From Candidatus Equinaster intestinalis (lineage in GTDB: Bacteria > Bacillota_A > Clostridia > Oscillospirales > Acutalibacteraceae), in contig JAGHTJ010000070.1 in assembly GCA_018065375.1 (NCBI GenBank), positions 1 through 11,287 of the forward strand: 11,287 bases of DNA, in the 5' to 3' direction. The position numbers and the translations under genes were made by a program. The notes beneath the pieces are model-generated. The model did no database searches. It saw only the letters and a program-made list of their open reading frames with translations, and had not been told where the DNA came from. Every line of letters starts with the position of its first letter. The stretch's first letter is position 1. Shown in pieces: positions 5,280 to 11,287 of this stretch.

Positions 5280-7166
5280 TTATTTTATAAATTCGCAGAG
5301 TAAATCGGTATAGCGCGCCGGATTTTCAAGCGGCATATCGGCTATTAAAAGCGCCTGACAGTAAAGCACCTCGCCGAGTCTTGCCGCCTTTTCCTTATCC
5401 TCGCCGTAAATTTCCTTTAGAGTGGCGAAAATTTCATGGTCGGCATTTATTTCGAGAACGCGCTCTGCCTTGGGCTTCATTTCACTTGACGGAATAGAAG
5501 CAAAATATTTTTCCATTTCGAGTGTTATTCCGCCTTCGGTTGAAAGGCATACCGGGTGACTCTTGAGCTTTTTGGAAATTATTACATTCTTTACGCCCTC
5601 GATGTTTTCCTTTAGGTATTCGAGAAGCTCTTTGTTTTCCTTTTCGAGCTCTTCGGTCTGCTTTTCGTCTGCCGCTAAATCCGCCTTTTCGGAATTTATC
5701 GAGCAGAAATCCTTTTCGTTTTCGGGGGGCAGAACCTGCATTACAAATTCATCAACCTCATCGGTAAGGCAGAGCATATCATAGCCCTTTTCCTTTACGA
5801 GCTCGGTTTGCGGCAGAGAAATTATCTTATTTACCGATTCTCCGCAGGCATAATAAATATGCTTTTGGTCCTCCGGCATCTTTTGCAGATACTCGGAAAT
5901 CGTTATCATTTTCTTTTCGTTCATCGAATAGAAAATCAGCAAGTCCTTAATATCGGCGGCGTGCATACCGTAATCGGCAGTTACACCGTATTTCAGCTGA
6001 ATACCGAATGCCGTAAAGAACTTTTCGTACTTTTCTCGGTCGTTTTCAAGCAGTTTTTTAAGCTCGGTTTTTATCTTCTTTTCGATGTTGGTTGCTATGG
6101 TTTTGAGCTGATGGTCCTGCTGGAGCATTTCCCTTGAAATGTTGAGCGACAAATCATCGCTCTCAACTACACCCTTTACAAAACGGAAATGGTCGGGCAG
6201 TAAATCCTCACAGCTTTCCATTATCATAACACCGCTTGAATAGAGCTTGAGTCCCTTTTTATAATCCTTGGTAAAGTAATTGTAGGGTGCGGCGCTCGGT
6301 ACAAAAAGCAGAGCCTTATAGGAAACGAGTCCCTCGGTGCTTATCTGTATGGTTGCGGCAGGCTCGGTGGAATCGAAGAAATTATCCTTATAAAATGCAT
6401 CAGTTTCCTCTTTTGTAACCTCCGCCTTCTGCTTTTTCCAGAGCGGAATCATACTGTTGAGGGTGTCCTCCTCGGTATAGCTTTCCTGCTTGGCATCTTC
6501 GCCCTCACCCACCGTTTTATATTTGGTAACCTCCATTTTTATCGGGTATCTTATATAATCGGAATAGGTTTTAATAAGATTTTTAAGACGGTATTCTTCG
6601 AGAAAATCCGAATAACGCTCGTTTTCGGTATCTTCCTTTAAGTGCATTATAACCCTTGTGCCAACCCCGCTTTTTTCACATTCGGCAATGGTATAGCCCT
6701 CTGCCCCATCGCTTTCCCAGCGGTATGAAGCCTCACTGTCATACTTGCGGCTTTCAACGGTAACCTTGTCCGCCACCATAAACGCCGAATAAAATCCTAC
6801 GCCGAACTGACCTATAATATTCGCCGCCTCGGCATCGTTTTCGGGTATACCGTCCTTAAAAGCAAGCGAACCGCTTTTGCAGATAGTTCCGAGATTGCTC
6901 TCCAGCTCTTCGGCGCTCATACCGATACCGTTATCGCTTACGGTAATGGTGCGGTTTTCCTTATCGGCGGTAATATGAACCGCAAGCTCTCCCTCAATGC
7001 TCTTTCTCGCCGCCTCATCGGTAAGCGAAATGTAATGGAGCTTATCAAGAGCATCTGATGAATTGGAAATTATTTCACGCAGAAAAATTTCACGGTTTGT
7101 ATAAATCGAGTTAATCATCAAATCCAGCAGTCTTTTTGATTCTGCTTTAAAATGTTTTTTTGCCAT
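5280..7166 (-). CDS. htpG: Molecular chaperone HtpG (Hsp90)
   Basis: HtpG is the cytosolic bacterial Hsp90, a homodimeric ATP-dependent chaperone. The 628-aa product has the N-terminal GHKL ATPase with Glu31 and Asn35 (LREIISNSSDALDKL), DNGIGM (78-83) and the lid/ATP segment GQFGVGF (119-125). A middle domain follows, with the conserved NISREMLQQ, and then a C-terminal dimerisation region. There is no MEEVD tail, as expected in bacteria. The start at 7164-7166 gives MAKKHFKAESKRLLDL, the usual clostridial beginning, with AAAGGA upstream. The other in-frame ATG at 7199 lies within the -10 box of the predicted promoter and so cannot be in the mRNA. No CIRCE repeat is visible, so HrcA control is not supported. 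It diverges from zapA. Confidence 0.97.
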   Translation of the reverse strand: MAKKHFKAESKRLLDLMINSIYTNREIFLREIISNSSDALDKLHYISLTDEAARKSIEGELAVHITADKENRTITVSDNGIGMSAEELESNLGTICKSGSLAFKDGIPENDAEAANIIGQFGVGFYSAFMVADKVTVESRKYDSEASYRWESDGAEGYTIAECEKSGVGTRVIMHLKEDTENERYSDFLEEYRLKNLIKTYSDYIRYPIKMEVTKYKTVGEGEDAKQESYTEEDTLNSMIPLWKKQKAEVTKEETDAFYKDNFFDSTEPAATIQISTEGLVSYKALLFVPSAAPYNYFTKDYKKGLKLYSSGVMIMESCEDLLPDHFRFVKGVVESDDLSLNISREMLQQDHQLKTIATNIEKKIKTELKKLLENDREKYEKFFTAFGIQLKYGVTADYGMHAADIKDLLIFYSMNEKKMITISEYLQKMPEDQKHIYYACGESVNKIISLPQTELVKEKGYDMLCLTDEVDEFVMQVLPPENEKDFCSINSEKADLAADEKQTEELEKENKELLEYLKENIEGVKNVIISKKLKSHPVCLSTEGGITLEMEKYFASIPSSEMKPKAERVLEINADHEIFATLKEIYGEDKEKAARLGEVLYCQALLIADMPLENPARYTDLLCEFIK

Positions 7167-7197
7167 AAGAATTGTCCTTTCATTTTTGCTGTTTTTC

Positions 7198-7226
7198 ATT
7201 ATACCACCTTTCACAAAAATATTCAA
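7198..7226 (-). promoter_or_regulatory. Sigma-A promoter of htpG
   Basis: The -35 TTGAAT (7221-7226) and the perfect -10 TATAAT (7198-7203) have a 17-bp spacer. The transcript would start near 7191, leaving a 25-nt leader before the ATG at 7166. The alternative upstream ATG overlaps this -10 and is excluded. Confidence 0.8.
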
Positions 7227-7289
7227 CCGCACATAAAAACATAAATTTACAAAAAAACCTTTTATTTTTTGTTGTTTTACGTTACAATA

Positions 7290-7297
7290 AGAATAGA
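7290..7297 (+). promoter_or_regulatory. Possible -10 of the zapA promoter
   Basis: TACAAT lies within GTTACAATAAG (about 7281-7291), some 35 bp before the zapA start, downstream of a T-rich stretch. The -35 at 17-bp distance (TTTTAT) is weak. No better promoter is seen between htpG and zapA. The exact box position is uncertain by a few bases. Confidence 0.3.
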
Positions 7298-7321
7298 GTA
7301 AGTTTTTAAGAGGTGAATATC

Positions 7322-7717
7322 TTGGCAAATGTTATCAGAATGAAAATCGGCGGAATTGAATATTCCATAACAAGTGATGAGGATTCGGCATATATAAAGG
7401 GTATTGCAAGCGAGCTCGAGCGCAAGCTGAATGCAGTTCAGCAGAAAAGCCCCTTTTTGTCAACCACCATGGCGGCGATAGTAACCGCTCTCGAATGTAT
7501 GGACGAAAACAAAAAAACCGAAGCCGAAAATGAAAGGCTGCGCCTTGATATTAAAAAGCTTCTTGAAGAAACCGCCTGTGCAAAGCTCGATGCAGACCTT
7601 TATAAAAGAAAATTAGAGGAGCTTACCGGAATGCCGGTAACCGATGATGCCGCAGACCGGGAAATCGAGGTTGAAGAAACCGAAACAACCGATGATTTTG
7701 GAGATTTACCGTTTTGA
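7322..7717 (+). CDS. zapA: Cell division protein ZapA
   Basis: ZapA binds FtsZ and promotes bundling of Z-ring protofilaments. The 131-aa product begins LANVIRMKIGGIEYSITSDE, the typical ZapA beta-hairpin start. This is followed by the YIKGIASELERKLN helix and a coiled coil at about residues 55-105 (ENKKTEAENERLRLDIKKL and after). An acidic tail ends in DDFGDLPF. It is longer than minimal ZapA (about 85-110 aa) because of that tail. The TTG at 7322 is chosen because AGAGGTG (7309-7315) is then a well-spaced ribosome site; a GTG at 7313 would use up that site as its start. The stop codon overlaps the TTG of the next gene (TTGA), so the two are co-translated. This pair is common in Clostridia to my knowledge. 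Confidence 0.9.
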   Translation: MANVIRMKIGGIEYSITSDEDSAYIKGIASELERKLNAVQQKSPFLSTTMAAIVTALECMDENKKTEAENERLRLDIKKLLEETACAKLDADLYKRKLEELTGMPVTDDAADREIEVEETETTDDFGDLPF

Positions 7718-9786
7718 AAAAATGTGAAATTTTAGCCCCCGTGGGAAATTTCGAAATGCTTCAAGCGGCAGTTCGCCTCGGTGCAGATGCCGTTTATCTG
7801 GGCGCAAAGGATTTCAACGCGCGGCGCAATGCCGAAAATTTCGGCGAATTCGATTTACAAAAGGCAGTTGAATACTGCCACGCATTTAATGTAAAGGTGT
7901 ATTTAACACTTAATATTTCGATAAAGGAAAACGAGGTCGGCATTGCCGCCGACCTCGCTGTTTTTGCGCAAAAATGCGGTGTTGATGCCCTGATTGTCAC
8001 CGATTTGGGACTTTGCGGTATTTTAAATACCGTTTGCCCCGATATGCCGCTTCACGCCTCAACACAGATGACGGTCCACAGCCTTTCTGCCCTCCCCGCC
8101 CTTCAAAAGCTCGGAATAAAAAGGGTTGTTCTCTCCCGCGAAATGACGGCTGAAAAAATCGCGGAGTTTGTAAAAAAGGCGGACGAATGCGGAATTGAAA
8201 CCGAGATTTTCGTTCACGGCGCCCTTTGTATGAGTATGTCGGGTCAATGCCTTTTAAGTGCCGCGCTCGGCGGCAGAAGCGGAAACAGAGGACTCTGCGC
8301 GGGCCCCTGCCGTCTTCCCTTTAAGCGCTTACCGAAAACGACTTCCGGATACACCCCGAGGCCATCCAACGAATACGCCTTGAGCCTTAAGGATTTAAGC
8401 CTTGCCGATAAAATAAACGAACTTGCCGAAATGGGGGTTGCCTCCCTTAAAATCGAGGGCAGAATGAAGCGCCCCGAATATGTTGCCGCCGCTGTAAGCA
8501 CCATTAAAAAATGCAGAGACGGCGAGGATTTTTTAAAGGACTATGAACGCCTGCAGGCGGTTTTTTCCCGCTCGGGCTTCACAAGCGGATATTTTGACGG
8601 AAAGCTCGGAGAGGATATGTTCGGTGTTAGAACTAAAGAGGACGTTACCGCCGCCGGTGCAACCTTTTCTTCTCTCCACGAGCTCTACCGCGCCGATAAG
8701 CCGCGAGTAAAAATTAACGCCGCCGTAAGAATAAAGAGCGAGGAGCCTATAAGGCTTACCCTTTCGGCTGACGGATTTACCGGCGAAGCCGAGCTTCCCG
8801 CACCCTCCGCGGCGCAAAATCGGGAAGTAACCGAAGATGATGTTTTGCGGGCAATATCCAAGCTCGGCGGCACACCGTATATACTCGAAAATGCCGAAAT
8901 CGAGCTCGATGCCGGACTTTTTGTGCCGGTTTCCCTACTTAATAATCTGCGAACACAGGCGGTTAAAAGCCTTACCGAGCAGAGAACAAAAACCGAAGAC
9001 AGAGAGGTTTTTTCACTACCCGATGCTCCCGAAAGCATAAAGCAGGACGGTGAAAAAATTATCTGCCGTTTTGAAGAAAACGCGCAGATTCCGCGTGATT
9101 TAAACGGAATTTACGGCGTTATGGTTCCCCTCGAAAATGAGCCGCCCGTGCTTCCCGAAAATCTCCTTAAAATTGCCGAGCTTCCGCGCGCAATCAAGAG
9201 CGAAAAGGCCATTTCAGAGCGACTGCAAATTTTTAAAAGCCGAGGTTTTACCCATGCCGCTATTGGAAATATCGCCGAAATAGAGCTGGTAAAAGCGGCG
9301 GGCCTTAAAATATTCTCGTTTTTCGCGATGAACACCTATAATTCCTACGATGCGCTCTTCCTCGAGCAAAGCGGTGCGGAGTTTATTACCGCCTCCCCCG
9401 AGCTTACCTTTAAGGAAGCACACGAAATAAAAACACACCTGCCGCTGGGAATTTTTGCCTACGGCAGACTGCCGCTTATGCTTACCGCAAATTGTCCGGT
9501 AAATAACGGCGACTGCGCAAGCTGTGATAAAAAGCGCCGCCTTACCGACCGAATGGGGGTTGAATTTCCGGTTCGCTGCCGTATGGGCTTTGCCGAACTG
9601 CTTAATTCGAAACCGATTTTCCTCGCCGATAAAGTGGGTGAGCTTAAAGGCTTCTCTTTCCTCACCCTTTACTTTACCGATGAATCCCCCGATACCGCCA
9701 AAAAGGTAATAGATGCCTACGCCTTCGGCAATACCTATACCCCCGCCGACTATACCCGCGGTCTTTATTTCAGAGGAGTGGAATAA
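7714..9786 (+). CDS. U32 family protein with DUF3656, probable RNA-hydroxylation type
   Basis: The 690-aa product starts with the U32 TIM-barrel sequence MKKCEILAPVGNFEMLQAAV and carries the U32 signature at 164-182 (EIFVHGALCMSMSGQC then LLS). Cys172, Cys179, Cys195 and Cys199 form the first cysteine group. A SLKIEGRMKRPEYVA segment follows, then a DUF3656-like middle region (about 330-450). The C-terminal half holds a second cysteine group: Cys594, Cys601, Cys604 and Cys622. The length and two-part layout match E. coli RlhA (YdcP), which makes 5-hydroxycytidine in 23S rRNA. The tRNA hydroxylase TrhP is shorter. Although called peptidases, members with this layout are better linked to RNA hydroxylation. 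The substrate here is inferred. It starts with TTG, overlapping the zapA stop by four bases, with GGAGA (7700-7704) upstream. Confidence 0.88.
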   Translation: MKKCEILAPVGNFEMLQAAVRLGADAVYLGAKDFNARRNAENFGEFDLQKAVEYCHAFNVKVYLTLNISIKENEVGIAADLAVFAQKCGVDALIVTDLGLCGILNTVCPDMPLHASTQMTVHSLSALPALQKLGIKRVVLSREMTAEKIAEFVKKADECGIETEIFVHGALCMSMSGQCLLSAALGGRSGNRGLCAGPCRLPFKRLPKTTSGYTPRPSNEYALSLKDLSLADKINELAEMGVASLKIEGRMKRPEYVAAAVSTIKKCRDGEDFLKDYERLQAVFSRSGFTSGYFDGKLGEDMFGVRTKEDVTAAGATFSSLHELYRADKPRVKINAAVRIKSEEPIRLTLSADGFTGEAELPAPSAAQNREVTEDDVLRAISKLGGTPYILENAEIELDAGLFVPVSLLNNLRTQAVKSLTEQRTKTEDREVFSLPDAPESIKQDGEKIICRFEENAQIPRDLNGIYGVMVPLENEPPVLPENLLKIAELPRAIKSEKAISERLQIFKSRGFTHAAIGNIAEIELVKAAGLKIFSFFAMNTYNSYDALFLEQSGAEFITASPELTFKEAHEIKTHLPLGIFAYGRLPLMLTANCPVNNGDCASCDKKRRLTDRMGVEFPVRCRMGFAELLNSKPIFLADKVGELKGFSFLTLYFTDESPDTAKKVIDAYAFGNTYTPADYTRGLYFRGVE

Positions 9787-9817
9787 CAAGCTAAAAAACA
9801 ACATATTCAGATATGAA

Positions 9818-9840
9818 AAGGGAGGGCAATGCCCTCCCTT
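9818..9840. terminator. Convergent terminator, U32 gene and YerB-like gene
   Basis: A perfect 10-bp GC-rich stem (AAGGGAGGGC at 9818-9827 with GCCCTCCCTT at 9831-9840) has a 3-nt loop. The minus-strand RNA ends the stem in CCCUUUUC, the plus-strand RNA in CCCUUACAUUAUU. It lies between two converging genes and probably stops transcription from both. Confidence 0.85.
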
Positions 9841-9862
9841 ACATTATTATATAGTAAAACAA

Positions 9863-10918
9863 TCACTCCATAGTGATTTTTGCGCTATCCTTAATGATAC
9901 ATACCCAGGTATTACCGGCATTGTATTTTAAGGGTGTGCCGTCCTCATTTGTGAGGGTTATGGGAGCGGACGAACCGCCCTTTTTCCACTTAATCTTTTG
10001 GTATGTTCCGTTTACGGCGTAATAGCCGCTGCCGCCGTTAAGGTCTATTTTACGGCGATAATTATCAGGATACATCGACATCGGAGTTTTTAAAATGAGC
10101 ACGTTTTTAAAGAGGTAGGGTGTTCCGTCTGCGCGGTCCTTATTCTGCGCTTTATTGCTGGTCTTTTTATAGCTTCCGCTGGCGGAATCGTATGTAAAAT
10201 ACGAAATATAGGAGCTATTAAACGCCGCCGTTATCTTATTTGCGGGGGAAGCGAGGGTAAGATTTTCTTTTTCGTCCGCAAAGCTCTGCCAGTTGGTATT
10301 CTTTTTGGTTTCGGTGCGCCACTTTTTATCGGCAAAACCGCCAAGCAGAGTTTTTCCGCTCGTAAAGAGGGTTTGCCAACCGAAGGCCTGTCCGTACTTA
10401 ATGCGCTGACCGTAAAGGTCGGTACCTATCTCAAAGTTATCAATATCGTTAAGGTGGGGACCACAGTAGGTTTTATCCTTGCCCGAATGTATGTAAACGG
10501 CATCGTGGGCAAGCGCCAAATCAACATAAACGTACCGCGCCGAGCGAACATCGCCTATCTGCTTAAGGTTGCTTATATCGGCAAAAACCGTCATAAGCCG
10601 TGTAATTCCGCCCTCGGTTTCGGTTTCATAGACTATATCGGCCTTGTTTACACCTGTTTGGGTATATTTCTGCGCGTTTGAATCGTTATCCACCATAAGG
10701 GCTACCGGGCGGTGGGAAACCAGGCTTTTATCGAGGTTGCGAAGACCGGTAAGGTAGTTTACGGCATTGGGATTTTCGGGTTCACTCGAAGAAACGGCGG
10801 ACGAACTCGGCAAAACCGGCACGGATTCGGCAGGTTTTTCCTCCTCGGCACCCGAGCAACCGCATATACAAAGTGTTAAAACGGCACAAAGACCGATGCA
10901 AAAAAGTTTTTTAGTCAT
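9863..10918 (-). CDS. DUF3048 lipoprotein, YerB-like
   Basis: The 351-aa product has a signal peptide (MTKKLFCIGLCAVLTLCICGC). Cys21 follows ICG as the probable lipidated residue, then comes a Ser/Pro/Glu-rich linker to about residue 52. The DUF3048 domain follows, with the typical HRPVALMVDNDSNAQ, a VNKADIVYETETEGGITRLM segment and IGDVRSARYVYVDLALAHDA, then a second domain (about 230-351) with FKNVLILKTP and an extended C-terminal beta region. The prototype is B. subtilis YerB, an outer-membrane-leaflet lipoprotein of unclear function. Length and motif order look intact. The ATG has CGGAGG 7 nt upstream and a strong promoter. It stands alone, converging with the U32 gene and diverging from the tRNA. 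Confidence 0.93.
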   Translation of the reverse strand: MTKKLFCIGLCAVLTLCICGCSGAEEEKPAESVPVLPSSSAVSSSEPENPNAVNYLTGLRNLDKSLVSHRPVALMVDNDSNAQKYTQTGVNKADIVYETETEGGITRLMTVFADISNLKQIGDVRSARYVYVDLALAHDAVYIHSGKDKTYCGPHLNDIDNFEIGTDLYGQRIKYGQAFGWQTLFTSGKTLLGGFADKKWRTETKKNTNWQSFADEKENLTLASPANKITAAFNSSYISYFTYDSASGSYKKTSNKAQNKDRADGTPYLFKNVLILKTPMSMYPDNYRRKIDLNGGSGYYAVNGTYQKIKWKKGGSSAPITLTNEDGTPLKYNAGNTWVCIIKDSAKITME

Positions 10919-10946
10919 AAAAACGCCTCCGATTAGTACTGATATT

Positions 10947-10975
10947 ATTATAAAGCCAAAACGCGGCTATTTCAA
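10947..10975 (-). promoter_or_regulatory. Sigma-A promoter of the YerB-like gene
   Basis: The -35 TTGAAA (10970-10975) and the perfect -10 TATAAT (10947-10952) are 17 bp apart. Transcription would start near 10940, about 22 nt before the ATG, and the GGAGG lies in that leader. Confidence 0.85.
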
Positions 10976-11013
10976 CACGAAAAAAGGAAAAATAAAAATT
11001 TTTTAATTTCCTA

Positions 11014-11045
11014 TTGATTTTTTGCAAAATGTGTGTTATTATAAT
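11014..11045 (+). promoter_or_regulatory. Promoter of tRNA-Arg
   Basis: TTGATT (11014-11019) is followed after 17 bp by TATTAT (11037-11042). A perfect TATAAT (11040-11045) overlaps it but has no good -35 at standard spacing. Either -10 would start transcription about 15-20 nt before the mature tRNA 5' end. Confidence 0.65.
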
Positions 11046-11069
11046 GTACCGTTGATAAACTTAATATCT

Positions 11070-11146
11070 GCGCTGATAGCTCAGCTGGATAGAGCGTCTG
11101 GCTACGGACCAGAAGGTCGGGAGTTCGAATCTTCTTCAGCGCGCCA
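11070..11146 (+). tRNA. tRNA-Arg, anticodon ACG
   Basis: The 77-nt cloverleaf is complete. The acceptor stem GCGCTGA/TCAGCGC has 7 bp, the D stem is GCTC/GAGC, the anticodon stem TCTGG/CCAGA (11097-11101 with 11109-11113), and the T stem GGGAG/CTTCT has two G-U pairs. The anticodon ACG is at 11104-11106 in the loop CTACGGA. A34 is normally deaminated to inosine, so this tRNA reads CGU, CGC and CGA. The T loop is TTCGAAT, the discriminator base is G and the CCA end is encoded (11144-11146). It is a single tRNA with its own promoter and terminator. Confidence 0.97.
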
Positions 11147-11155
11147 AATAAAAAA

Positions 11156-11190
11156 CGATATACCGAAAGGTATGTCGCTTTTTATTTTTG
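11156..11190 (+). terminator. Terminator of tRNA-Arg
   Basis: The 9-bp stem CGATATACC/GGTATGTCG (11156-11164 with 11169-11177, one G-U pair) is closed by a GAAA tetraloop and followed by CTTTTTATTTTT. The flanking AAATAAAAA and TTTTTATTT can lengthen the stem past one mismatch. It is an excellent intrinsic terminator, 9 bases after the tRNA. Confidence 0.92.
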
Positions 11191-11287
11191 TAAAAAGAAG
11201 ATTCAAACAGGGCAATCGCAAAGCGATAAAAACAGTCCGGTGGACTGTTTTGGTGCCCGCGTGCGTGCCGGGGAAAGGTTTATCTTT
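11191..11287. repeat. Hairpin-rich tract after the tRNA, cut by the window end
   Basis: The tract holds an inverted near-copy of the tRNA T-arm (11195-11208), a small ATCGC/GCGAT hairpin (11215-11219 with 11223-11227), and a perfect 10-bp palindrome AAAACAGTCC/GGACTGTTTT (11229-11238 with 11242-11251). It ends in a GC-rich run with GTGCCCGCGTGCGTGCC. No convincing gene is seen. From memory this looks like a dispersed element found beside tRNA genes in related genomes, but no second copy lies in the window. Confidence 0.4.

Noticed and set aside
7167..7321. CIRCE (HrcA) operator before htpG
   Set aside because: No TTAGCACTC/GAGTGCTAA inverted repeat is found in the htpG-zapA spacer.
9214..9804. 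A 196-codon open frame on the minus strand
   Set aside because: It is antisense to the U32 gene, whose signature motifs are certain. The frame is low-complexity, Gly-rich and has no plausible start site.
11104..11287. Minus-strand open frame running from the window edge through the tRNA, ending in a sequence like EEDSNSRPSGP
   Set aside because: This is the familiar artefact of translating a tRNA gene antisense. Such peptides recur in databases but are not real proteins.
1..11287. Mobile element, CRISPR array or defence system
   Set aside because: No transposase, integrase, nuclease, toxin-antitoxin pair or regularly spaced repeats were seen. The genes are mainly housekeeping.

Overview
The window looks like chromosomal DNA from an anaerobic Firmicute, most likely class Clostridia near the Oscillospiraceae/Ruminococcaceae. 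This is judged from protein flavour and gene order, not from a marker search. The signs are strong Shine-Dalgarno sites, sigma-A promoters with 17-bp spacers, two Gram-positive style lipoproteins (DUF4358-like and DUF3048/YerB-like), the zapA-U32 pair, and frequent TTG starts. Most genes are housekeeping. No insertion sequence, phage gene or CRISPR array is visible.

Left block (1-3465, all minus strand). The rpsO-pnp operon encodes ribosomal protein S15 and polynucleotide phosphorylase. It has a clear promoter, a roughly 100-nt structured rpsO leader that can fold as a three-way junction (a likely S15 autoregulatory site), a terminator-like hairpin after rpsO, a long imperfect hairpin just before pnp (a candidate RNase III site), and a hairpin after pnp. 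Upstream lies a separate lipoprotein gene with its own promoter.

Middle block (3385-5270). A 430-bp non-coding stretch carries a nested palindrome made of DnaA-box-like 9-mers. Next is a minus-strand cassette of three tightly packed small genes of unknown function (76, 104 and 108 aa). It diverges from a YfcE/MJ0936-type metallophosphoesterase gene. A perfect 9-bp inverted repeat brackets the predicted -10 box of the cassette.

Right block (5220-11287). htpG (minus) converges on the phosphoesterase gene at a shared terminator and diverges from zapA. zapA overlaps a large U32/DUF3656 protein gene by four bases (TTGA), so division-ring and probable RNA-modification functions are translationally coupled. 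The U32 gene converges on a YerB-like lipoprotein gene at a strong 10-bp hairpin. A tRNA-Arg(ACG) gene with its own promoter and terminator follows. The last ~95 bp is a hairpin-rich, untranslated-looking stretch that includes an inverted near-copy of the tRNA T-arm.

The best candidates for something undescribed are the three-gene cassette with its operator-like palindrome, the DnaA-box-like nested palindrome, and the two RNA structures in the rpsO-pnp operon. No complete new system can be claimed from the sequence alone.
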